This document shows, piece by piece, positions 13,723 to 18,614 of a stretch of 18,614 nucleotides of DNA. Position 1 is the first letter of the stretch. Every line of letters begins with the position of its first letter. The stretch is from JACOXB01 sp036517755 (GTDB lineage: Bacteria; Patescibacteriota; Minisyncoccia; UBA6257; Colwellbacteraceae). The translations under genes and the position numbers were made by a program. The stretch is from assembly GCA_036517755.1 (NCBI GenBank), contig DATDUH010000020.1:1-18614 (forward strand), in the 5' to 3' direction. Below the pieces are notes generated by a model, which was given only the letters and a program-made list of their open reading frames with translations, did no database searches and was not told where the DNA came from.

Positions 13723-15246
13723 ATGACCAATGCGACTCTTATCGGAGCCGGATTTTTGGCTCTGGGACTTATCGTCGGTTACTGGGCAAGACTTCTATTT
13801 GCTTCGAAACGCGCCCAATCGCTCGAAAGTAAACTTAAGGTAGAGCTTGAAAAAGCCCGGAATGAGGCGAAAGAGCTGGTTTTAGAGGCTAAAAATAAGG
13901 CGGTGGCCCTGCTTGAAGAGATCAAGCAGGAAGAGAAAGAGCGAAAGTCGAGTCTAGAACGCCTTGAAGAAAGGCTTTTTAAGCGTGAAGAAGAACTGGG
14001 CGGGAAAGAGGAGAAGTTAAATATCGAGAAAGAGGATCTCGGAGCCGAAAAAAAGCGGCTCGAAGAATCTTTAGCCCAGATTGCCGAGGCCAAAGAGGAG
14101 GTTAAAAACAAGCTTTCGGAAGTGGCGGCTCTAACGCCGGCTGAAGCGAAAGAGCGGCTGATTAAGGAGATCCAAGAAGGCCAACAGGAAGAATTAGCTA
14201 AAGTTCTAAGTGATCTTGTTCGGGAGCGAAGCGTTGAGGTCGAGAAGAAGACCCTAGACATCATTACCACCGCCATTCAGCGTTATGCCCGTTCTCATGT
14301 TTCCGAGCTCACCACCACTGCCTTTAGTCTCCCCTCAGAAGATCTAAAGGGAAAAATTATTGGTCGGGAGGGTCGGAATATCAGAACCATTGAGCGCCTA
14401 ACCGGTGTGGAACTCGTGATTGATGAGACGCCCGAGACGATCATCATTTCCTCGTTTGACCCGATGAGGCGGGAGATCGCCAAGCTCGCCCTCCAAAAAT
14501 TAATTAAAGACGGTCGAATTCAGCCGGCCAAAATTGAAGAGAAAGTAGAAGAGGCCAAAAACGAGATTGAGAATCGGATTTACGAATTGGGCGAAGAGGC
14601 GGCCTATGAGGTCGGGATTTATGACCTGCCCAAAGAGATTATTCAGCTTTTGGGACGGTTAAGCTTCCGTACCAGTTTTGGCCAGAGTGTTTTGACTCAC
14701 TCGATTGAGATGGCTCATTTGGCCGGAATGATTGCCGCCGAACTGGGAGCCGATGTTGAGATAGCAAAACGCGGCGCCTTGCTTCACGATATCGGCAAGG
14801 CGATTGATCACGAGGTGCCGGGCACCCATGTTGAACTTGGCCGCAAGATCTTGAAAAAATACGGCGTTGACGAAGGGGTAATTAAAGCAATGGAATCTCA
14901 TCACGAGGAGTATCCTTTTTCAACCCCGGAATCTTTTATTGTGGCTGCGGCTGACGTCCTTTCGGCTGCCAGACCCGGAGCGAGACGTGGTACGCTCGAG
15001 TCCTACATTAAACGTCTGGAGGATCTCGAAAAAATCGCGACGAGTTTTCCCGGCGTCAAGCAAGCCTATGCCGTTTCAGCCGGTCGCGAGTTAAGAGTGT
15101 TCGTGGTGCCGGAGCAAATTGATGATTTTCGGGCTCTTCAACTAGCCCGAGATATCGCTTCTAAGATCGAATCCGAGCTCAAGTTCCCAGGGGAGATCAA
15201 AGTGAACGTGATCCGGGAAATGAGAGCGGTGGAGTACGCCAGGTAA
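13723..15246 (+). CDS. rny: Ribonuclease Y
   Basis: Membrane-anchored endoribonuclease that starts mRNA decay in bacteria lacking RNase E. All four parts are present in its 507 residues: an N-terminal transmembrane helix (about 4-26), a long Glu/Lys-rich coiled coil (about 30-190), a KH RNA-binding domain (about 195-265, GKIIGREGRNIRTIE with the GxxG loop), and an HD phosphohydrolase-type nuclease domain (about 320-440) with LTHSIEMA, LLHDIGKAIDHE (HD at 355-356), SHHEEYPF and AAADVLSAARPGARR. The C-terminal RNase Y-specific part (ELRVFVVPEQIDD, FPGEIKVNVIREMRAVEYAR) is intact. Length matches the family (about 510-520). It has its own promoter and lies upstream of hup, which is separately promoted. 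Confidence 0.97.
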   Translation: MTNATLIGAGFLALGLIVGYWARLLFASKRAQSLESKLKVELEKARNEAKELVLEAKNKAVALLEEIKQEEKERKSSLERLEERLFKREEELGGKEEKLNIEKEDLGAEKKRLEESLAQIAEAKEEVKNKLSEVAALTPAEAKERLIKEIQEGQQEELAKVLSDLVRERSVEVEKKTLDIITTAIQRYARSHVSELTTTAFSLPSEDLKGKIIGREGRNIRTIERLTGVELVIDETPETIIISSFDPMRREIAKLALQKLIKDGRIQPAKIEEKVEEAKNEIENRIYELGEEAAYEVGIYDLPKEIIQLLGRLSFRTSFGQSVLTHSIEMAHLAGMIAAELGADVEIAKRGALLHDIGKAIDHEVPGTHVELGRKILKKYGVDEGVIKAMESHHEEYPFSTPESFIVAAADVLSAARPGARRGTLESYIKRLEDLEKIATSFPGVKQAYAVSAGRELRVFVVPEQIDDFRALQLARDIASKIESELKFPGEIKVNVIREMRAVEYAR

Positions 15247-15294
15247 TCGGTTTTTGGTCAATAACCAGATTTCCTTTTATTTCCGAGCCCATTT

Positions 15295-15303
15295 TGCTAT
15301 AAT
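15295..15303 (+). promoter_or_regulatory. Extended -10 promoter of the HU gene
   Basis: TGCTATAAT is a perfect extended -10; no clear -35 precedes it at 16-18 nt. Predicted start near 15310 gives a leader of about 53 nt before the hup ATG at 15363. Confidence 0.65.
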
Positions 15304-15317
15304 TTGGAACAGAAGAA

Positions 15318-15333
15318 ACCTTTAGCAAAAGGT
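15318..15333 (+). other. Small hairpin near the 5' end of the HU mRNA leader
   Basis: ACCTTT (15318-15323) pairs with AAAGGT (15328-15333) around an AGCA loop, about 8 nt from the predicted mRNA start. It might stabilise the 5' end; it is too small to call a riboswitch. Confidence 0.3.
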
Positions 15334-15362
15334 CGAAAGAAAAAGTTGCAATTCCAAATTTT

Positions 15363-15638
15363 ATGAAGAAAGCCGAATTAGTTGAAGCAGTAATGTCAGC
15401 CGCGAGTCTTGACACTAAGCGTCAAGCCGAATCGGCGGTAGATGCGGTTTTTGATGCCATCTCCAAGTCTTTGAGCCGCGGCGAAGAAGTGGCCGTGAGC
15501 GGCTTCGGAACTTTTAAAGTCACCCGGAGAGCGGCTCGAACCGGGATCAACCCACGAACTGGCGAAAAAGTTCAGATCCCAGCCAAAACCGTTCCTAATT
15601 TCAGCGCTGGCAAAGCCTTGAAAGAAGCCGTCGCCTAA
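15363..15638 (+). CDS. hup: HU-family DNA-binding protein
   Basis: Small dimeric nucleoid protein that bends DNA. The 91 residues are the standard HU length, with N-terminal helices (KKAELVEAVMSAA and AVDAVFDAISKSLSRG), the dimer-interface motif VSGFGTFKV (about 43-51), and the DNA-contacting arm RRAARTGINPRTGEKVQIPAKTVPNFSAGKALKEAV with the intercalating-type NP. HU rather than IHF is inferred from the generic arm. It has its own extended -10 promoter and ends at a strong intrinsic terminator, so it is probably a monocistronic, highly expressed transcript. No Shine-Dalgarno is seen just upstream of the ATG; the leader before it is A/T-rich. Confidence 0.96.
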   Translation: MKKAELVEAVMSAASLDTKRQAESAVDAVFDAISKSLSRGEEVAVSGFGTFKVTRRAARTGINPRTGEKVQIPAKTVPNFSAGKALKEAVA

Positions 15639-15659
15639 CCGGGTTGTGGAGTTGATTGA

Positions 15660-15693
15660 AAGAAAAAGACCTCAGTCGCGAGGTCTTTTTCTT
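15660..15693. terminator. Bidirectional intrinsic terminator between hup and the secreted-protein gene
   Basis: A 14-bp perfect stem (15660-15673 with 15680-15693; right arm GAGGTCTTTTTCTT) closes a 6-nt AGTCGC loop. The T-run on the right serves hup, and the A-run on the left gives a U-tract to minus-strand transcripts. It begins 22 nt after the hup stop, and the right arm includes two of the three bases of the minus-strand gene's stop codon (15692-15694). Confidence 0.9.
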
Positions 15694-16453
15694 ATTCCAG
15701 TCCCAATTTATTTCTGATCTCACCGCTTAAGCCGAGATAGAGATCATAAACGGTTTTAATTCTCGCCATCGTGTCTTGGATTAGTTGATTAGCTTCAGTT
15801 GATCCTTCGGCAGATTGCGCCAGAATTAACTCTTTGGCTTGGTCCTGCGAACTAGTTGACTCCCGAAGCAAGCCATCAATCAAATTTACTTGATCCCCAA
15901 TAGCGGCGTCATCAATAAGGCCTAAGGCCTTTAGGTTCTCGAGATCAGTTTTAATTTTTCCGAATCTCTCTTCGGCTATTCCCAGATCTACCTCGTTAGC
16001 GTAGAGGGAAATAAAGGTGACTATTCTTTGCCCTTCCGGAGCATAGATTTCTTCCCGGTAAGTTTTAATTTCTTGAGCTAGATTTTTTACCTCATCGAGG
16101 GTGGTTAAGGTCGCAAGGACGTCGGGTTTTTCAAGATAATAAGTCCTAGAAGCATCGAGGTCCTGACTAAATGCAACTTTTAAGGACGCCTCCGGACTGC
16201 CTTCGCTAAAGTTTAGCCTTTCAAGATCCGCTTTCCGTTCATCAACTCTTTCAACCGCTATATTCAGGGCTTTGGTCATATCATCTTTAGCCTGAAGGAC
16301 TTTCGCCGCTTCCTCGGTTGTCTCGGTAGTGGCTGCGGGATCGAGCGGAGCCTCGCTGGTCGTGATTTCGGTGGTAGCAACAACCGGCAAAGAGCCAAGA
16401 AAGATAATAGCCGCGAATGTCGGGATGAGCGAATTTTGCCCTAAGCGCTCCAT
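15692..16453 (-). CDS. Predicted secreted helical protein of the sigma-factor operon
   Basis: Not recognised as a named family. The 253 residues begin with a short basic start, a hydrophobic core (about 9-25, IPTFAAIIFLGSLPVVA) and a likely cleavage after VVA, followed by a Thr/Glu/Pro-rich linker (27-50). The rest is mostly charged amphipathic helix (DMTKALNIAVERVDERKADLERL, GIAEERFGKIKTDLENLKALGL, NQLIQDTMARIKTVYDLYLGLSGEI) with no cysteines and no catalytic motif. It resembles in style the helical extracytoplasmic proteins found next to ECF sigma factors (DUF5667-like), but I cannot claim homology. It overlaps the upstream membrane-protein gene by 1 nt (TAATG), so it belongs to the sigma operon. 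The stop codon lies in the terminator stem. It may be a sensor partner or a target of the sigma factor. Confidence 0.78.
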   Translation of the reverse strand: MERLGQNSLIPTFAAIIFLGSLPVVATTEITTSEAPLDPAATTETTEEAAKVLQAKDDMTKALNIAVERVDERKADLERLNFSEGSPEASLKVAFSQDLDASRTYYLEKPDVLATLTTLDEVKNLAQEIKTYREEIYAPEGQRIVTFISLYANEVDLGIAEERFGKIKTDLENLKALGLIDDAAIGDQVNLIDGLLRESTSSQDQAKELILAQSAEGSTEANQLIQDTMARIKTVYDLYLGLSGEIRNKLGLE

Positions 16454-16926
16454 TAATAACTGATTACTTTATCAAGCAAGGCATCGACTTCTTCCTCATC
16501 GCTCGCTGGTTTTGCGGTTTCGGGTAGAGCTGATATTGCCTCGGCCTCGGGCGCAGTTACCGGTTTCATGGCCACTTCTTCACCGCTGAAATATTGAATT
16601 TCACCCATTCGGGTATCGATATTCTGGGTAACCGCATCCGCTTCCGTGACTAAACTCTGGTTGTCGATACCCGGCAGAGATGGGAATAAGAGATTTTTGA
16701 AAGCGCCGACGAGTCCTCCCAGAGCCAGAACCAAGAAAAAGAGGGTGGCTAAGGCCACCGAGAAAATTGAATCCAAACTGCGAGAGAAAACTTTTCGGCT
16801 CCAGAATGGAATGGCCGGAATTTTTTTATGATCAATAATTAAGCTGCGCGAAAGGCGAGCGTAGCCAGAATCAGGCTCGATTTGCTTGAGGGCTTTGAGT
16901 TTTTTAATTAGTTGTTTTTCCTCCAT
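16453..16926 (-). CDS. Single-pass membrane protein, probable anti-sigma or sigma regulator
   Basis: A 157-residue protein with a charged cytoplasmic N-terminus of about 50 residues (EEKQLIKKLKALKQIEPDSGYARLSRSLI), one transmembrane helix at about 52-76 (SIFSVALATLFFLVLALGGLVGAF), and an acidic, Pro/Ala/Glu-rich tail of about 80 residues, presumably outside the membrane. There is no zinc-finger ZAS motif (HxxxCxxC) and no cysteine, so it is not a classical ZAS anti-sigma. Its place, overlapping the sigma-factor gene by 23 nt and followed by a secreted protein gene with a 1-nt overlap, is the standard arrangement for an anti-sigma regulator. This role is inferred from context only. Confidence 0.72.
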   Translation of the reverse strand: MEEKQLIKKLKALKQIEPDSGYARLSRSLIIDHKKIPAIPFWSRKVFSRSLDSIFSVALATLFFLVLALGGLVGAFKNLLFPSLPGIDNQSLVTEADAVTQNIDTRMGEIQYFSGEEVAMKPVTAPEAEAISALPETAKPASDEEEVDALLDKVISY

Positions 16927-17458
16927 TTTCTAAGATTTTAGCCAGGTTTTTTAAGGCTCGGTGCTGAATGAGCTTTACTGCTCCTTCGGTTTTTTTCACG
17001 ATCCGAGCCACTTCCTTGGTGCTTAGTTCTTCCACAAACCGCATTAAAAGCACTTCTTGCTCGATTTCTTTCAGTTCGCGAATGGCCTCGAGAATCACCT
17101 CACTTTCAATTCTTGCCTCAGTTAATTCTTCCGGAGATCTGTCTCGAGCCGGGATGTCGAACGTGAGGTCATCAAGACTGAAGACGGGGTTGCTCTTTCG
17201 GTGGTGATCGATTACTGCGTTTCTCGCAATCCGGTAAAGCCAGCTGCCAAAGGAGTGCCCTCGGAAATCGTATTGGTCAATGTTCTGCCAGGCCTTTAAA
17301 AAAGTTTGGTGGGTCAGGTCTTCGGCCTCCTCACGATGACTTACCTTTATCAGGACGAAGCGATAGATTCTGGGCAAATAATAGTCATAAAGTAAGCCGA
17401 AAGCGCGAGCCTCCCCACCTTTTGCCCTTTTGACTAGTTCTTGTTCGTCCTCCAACAT
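16904..17458 (-). CDS. ECF-type RNA polymerase sigma factor
   Basis: Group 4 sigma factor that would redirect RNA polymerase to a small regulon. The 184 residues contain region 2 (about 10-88: AFGLLYDYYLPRIYRFVLIKV, AEDLTHQTFLKAWQNI, SFGSWLYRIARNAVIDHHR) and region 4 (about 118-175: LEAIRELKEIEQEVLLMRFVEELSTKEVARIVKKTEGAVKLIQHRALKNLA), joined by a short acidic linker; regions 1.1 and 3 are absent. It is followed by overlapping genes for a one-helix membrane protein and a secreted protein. Upstream, its ATG is only 35 nt from the 3' end of tRNA-Gly, with no terminator and no convincing promoter between, so it may be made by read-through from the tRNA promoter. No Shine-Dalgarno precedes the ATG. 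Confidence 0.93.
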   Translation of the reverse strand: MLEDEQELVKRAKGGEARAFGLLYDYYLPRIYRFVLIKVSHREEAEDLTHQTFLKAWQNIDQYDFRGHSFGSWLYRIARNAVIDHHRKSNPVFSLDDLTFDIPARDRSPEELTEARIESEVILEAIRELKEIEQEVLLMRFVEELSTKEVARIVKKTEGAVKLIQHRALKNLAKILENGGKTTN

Positions 17459-17493
17459 TTAAAACGAAATTTGGCTTGCTTTAGTTACTCGAG

Positions 17494-17564
17494 AGCGGGT
17501 AAGGGGAGTCGAACCCCTGTCATCAGGTTGGAAACCTGAGGTAATGCCGCTATACGATACCCGC
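17494..17564 (-). tRNA. tRNA-Gly(TCC)
   Basis: Read on the minus strand, acceptor GCGGGTA pairs with TACCCGC over 7 bp. The anticodon arm is TCAGG-TTTCCAA-CCTGA with anticodon TCC, the T-arm is AGGGG-TTCGACT-CCCCT, and the discriminator base is T73, as expected for bacterial tRNA-Gly. The 3' CCA is not encoded. It lies 9 nt downstream of tRNA-Arg and in the same direction, so the two are co-transcribed. Confidence 0.95.
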
Positions 17565-17573
17565 TAAAGCCGG

Positions 17574-17645
17574 TACCCCCGAGAGGAATCGAACCTCTAT
17601 TACGGGATCCGCAATCCCGCGTTTTATCCGTTAAACTACGGGGGC
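17574..17645 (-). tRNA. tRNA-Arg(GCG)
   Basis: Read on the minus strand, acceptor GCCCCCG pairs with CGGGGGT (G1-U72 wobble at the tip). The D-loop has GGA, giving the arginine identity base A20. The anticodon arm is CGGGA-TTGCGGA-TCCCG with anticodon GCG, the T-arm is AGAGG-TTCGATT-CCTCT, and the discriminator is A73. CCA is not encoded in full (ACCG follows). GCG reads CGC/CGU arginine codons; most bacteria use ACG edited to ICG by TadA for this box. Confidence 0.92.
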
Positions 17646-17747
17646 CTGTCGAAGATAAGCGTCCCTTATTATATAACCTTCTCTGCACCAAACCAACAAA
17701 ACATTGGAAGGTCAAAGTTTAGGCTTAAGAAAATTCTTCTAGAACAG
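17646..17747. other. Gap between tRNA-Arg and the MgtE-type gene
   Basis: Apart from the tRNA promoter I see only AT-rich sequence and a weak AAGAA-TT-TTCTT inverted repeat about 10 nt after the MgtE-type stop, which is too small to call a terminator. Transcription of the Nudix/MgtE unit may run into the tRNAs. Confidence 0.4.
17668..17696 (-). promoter_or_regulatory. Promoter of the tRNA-Arg/tRNA-Gly unit
   Basis: Read on the minus strand: TTGGTT (17696-17691), 17-nt spacer, perfect TATAAT (17673-17668). Predicted start near 17661 leaves a leader of about 16 nt before tRNA-Arg. It may also feed the sigma-factor operon, since no terminator follows tRNA-Gly. Confidence 0.65.
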
Positions 17748-18308
17748 CTAAAGCAGCCAAGAGGCGGCCAGAAAATAAATAGTGACGCTTAGGACATCCT
17801 GCAAGATAGTGGTGAGGGGGCCAGTCGCAAGAGCCGGATCTTCTTTAAATTTATATAAGATCCAGGGCACAATCGTGCCGATTACAATAGCGATCAAGGC
17901 GGCGGCCGAGACAGAAATTCCTAACACCAATCCGAGGTAGGGCGACCCGTAGCGGATGAAAGAATAAGCAGCGACGAGAATGCTGCAAATTAAAGCCACA
18001 CCAAAACCGATTTTTATCTCTTTAGAAAGAAATTTTTTAACATTGATTTTGGGATTGAGGGCGATGTCTCTCACAAAAATAGTTTCAGTTTCGGTCGAGA
18101 TGGCATCAGCCATATAGGTGATTAGGGGAATAAAGGCGGCGAGAATGAGCTGGGTCTCGAGCGTTTGTTCAAAAAAGCCGATGATTTGGGCAGCAAAAAT
18201 ACCGCCGACGAGTCCCAGAACCAACCAAGGCGCCCGTTGTTTAATCAGGGTCCTAACCGGTGTTTTAAAATATTCTTCAGGAGAAATTCCCGGCGCGGTT
18301 CTAGCCAT
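17748..18308 (-). CDS. MgtE-type divalent cation transporter, membrane domain only
   Basis: Resembles the transmembrane part of MgtE magnesium channels. The 186 residues give RAPWLVLGLVGGIFAAQIIGFFE (first helix), FIPLITYMADAISTETETIFVRDIAL, where MgtE usually has a GGNxGxQSxT stretch followed by VRGLALG, three further hydrophobic segments, and KEDPALATGPLTTILQDVLSVTIYFL, close to the family signature with the Mg-binding DPA. The cytosolic N-domain and CBS domains that gate classical MgtE are absent, so this is a minimal form, as in other small genomes; homodimerisation is expected. The loss of the GGN.G.QS motif could change ion choice. It overlaps the Nudix gene by 8 nt, and I see no strong terminator before the tRNA promoter. 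Confidence 0.8.
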   Translation of the reverse strand: MARTAPGISPEEYFKTPVRTLIKQRAPWLVLGLVGGIFAAQIIGFFEQTLETQLILAAFIPLITYMADAISTETETIFVRDIALNPKINVKKFLSKEIKIGFGVALICSILVAAYSFIRYGSPYLGLVLGISVSAAALIAIVIGTIVPWILYKFKEDPALATGPLTTILQDVLSVTIYFLAASWLL

Positions 18309-18614
18309 GGAATCTGACTGTTTCCGGAGTCGCCCCCTTTAAAAGTTTATCAACCATCTCGATCTCCTGACCAATGCCCTCAATCAACTCGTAATTTTTC
18401 GTTTCTTCAGCTGTAGTCCAGGCATAGTCAACGCTTTCGGAATTCAGTTTAACCTCGCCGGATTTCCAAGGAGCGTAAAAACTAAGAGTAATGACCGGGA
18501 TATCATCGGGTCTAATAAAGCATAGGTCTAAGAGGTAGTCGATCTTACCCATCTCGACACCAACCTCTTCCTCAACTTCTCGGCGGAGCGTGTTCTCCAA
18601 GGCGTAGTACCAGA
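18301..18614 (-). CDS. Nudix hydrolase, C-terminal part (5' end cut by window edge)
   Basis: Only the C-terminal 103 or so residues are inside the window; the frame is open to the right edge, so any start near 18600 is internal. The first visible residues, WYYALENTLRREVEEEVGVEMG, carry the core of the Nudix box (REVEEEVGV), including the metal-binding Glu residues; the N-terminal GG...E part is off-window or altered. The rest (DLCFIRPDDIPVITLSFYAPWKSGEVKLNSESVDYAWTT) fits a Nudix beta-sheet with the E.....W final strand typical of the fold. The substrate (a nucleoside diphosphate derivative) cannot be told. Its TAG stop overlaps the MgtE-type gene start by 8 nt, so the two are one operon. Confidence 0.8.
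   Translation of the reverse strand, partial: WYYALENTLRREVEEEVGVEMGKIDYLLDLCFIRPDDIPVITLSFYAPWKSGEVKLNSESVDYAWTTAEETKNYELIEGIGQEIEMVDKLLKGATPETVRFHG

Noticed and set aside
13779..14276. Minus-strand frame of 165 codons, very Ser-rich
   Set aside because: Complement of the Glu/Lys-rich coiled coil of RNase Y, which turns GAA/GAG/AAG codons into Ser/Phe/Leu codons.
15304..15362. Riboswitch or protein-binding leader in front of hup
   Set aside because: Only one 6-bp hairpin is visible; there is no complex fold or terminator/antiterminator pair.
17485..17715. Open frame on the minus strand covering both tRNA genes
   Set aside because: It lies over two well-folded tRNAs and their promoter; the translation has no protein-like features.
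1..18614. Alternative genetic code (UGA as glycine)
   Set aside because: UGA closes dcd and folD exactly where the next gene starts, and conserved positions do not need UGA as a sense codon.
1..18614. CRISPR array, insertion sequence or prophage
   Set aside because: No regularly spaced repeats, transposase, integrase or terminal inverted repeats; the tandem 7-mers and the 12-mer are too short and few.

Overview
This 18.6 kb window is gene-dense, with no gap over about 120 bp. It carries typical single-copy bacterial housekeeping genes and looks like Patescibacteria (Candidate Phyla Radiation). The grounds are overall character rather than a marker-gene tree: short proteins, tightly overlapping genes, a minimal MgtE, a ClpB with extra features, a dCTP deaminase-like protein of the long Tyr/Trp-rich type, a lone ECF sigma / one-helix protein / secreted protein unit, and few Shine-Dalgarno sites. 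UGA is used as a stop (dcd, folD, first mutase ORF), so the UGA-as-glycine code of Gracilibacteria/Absconditabacteria is excluded.

Layout. (1) 1-3566, plus strand: a dCTP deaminase-like protein (cut by the left edge), glyA, folD and an LCP-family cell-surface transferase, all overlapping or nearly so. The first three fit deoxynucleotide and one-carbon supply for dTMP synthesis. (2) 3570-7306, minus strand: ftsK, a RodZ-like membrane HTH protein and recA with 1-nt gaps, combining chromosome segregation, cell shape and recombination. (3) 7362-15638, plus strand: a phosphohexomutase split into two ORFs that overlap by ATGA, a YkuK-type RNase H-fold protein, a cysteine desulfurase, ClpB, an unrecognised multi-pass membrane protein, RNase Y and HU. 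This block ends at a strong bidirectional terminator. (4) 15692-18614, minus strand: a Nudix protein (cut by the right edge), an MgtE-type cation transporter, tRNA-Arg(GCG), tRNA-Gly(TCC), an ECF sigma factor, a one-helix membrane protein that is probably its regulator, and a secreted helical protein.

The points most worth following up are: the split phosphohexomutase with a 12-bp tandem duplication at the break; related period-7 DNA repeats inside folD and the mutase; a ClpB disaggregase carrying a ClpC-like LGF loop; RecA with altered L1 and L2 DNA-binding loops; a tRNA-Arg with anticodon GCG instead of the usual ACG; the tRNA-linked sigma / membrane / secreted operon; and a 55-bp divergent promoter region from which both transcripts appear to be leaderless.

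No CRISPR array, insertion sequence, prophage gene, rRNA or riboswitch was recognised. All family assignments are from reading motifs by eye; no database search was run.
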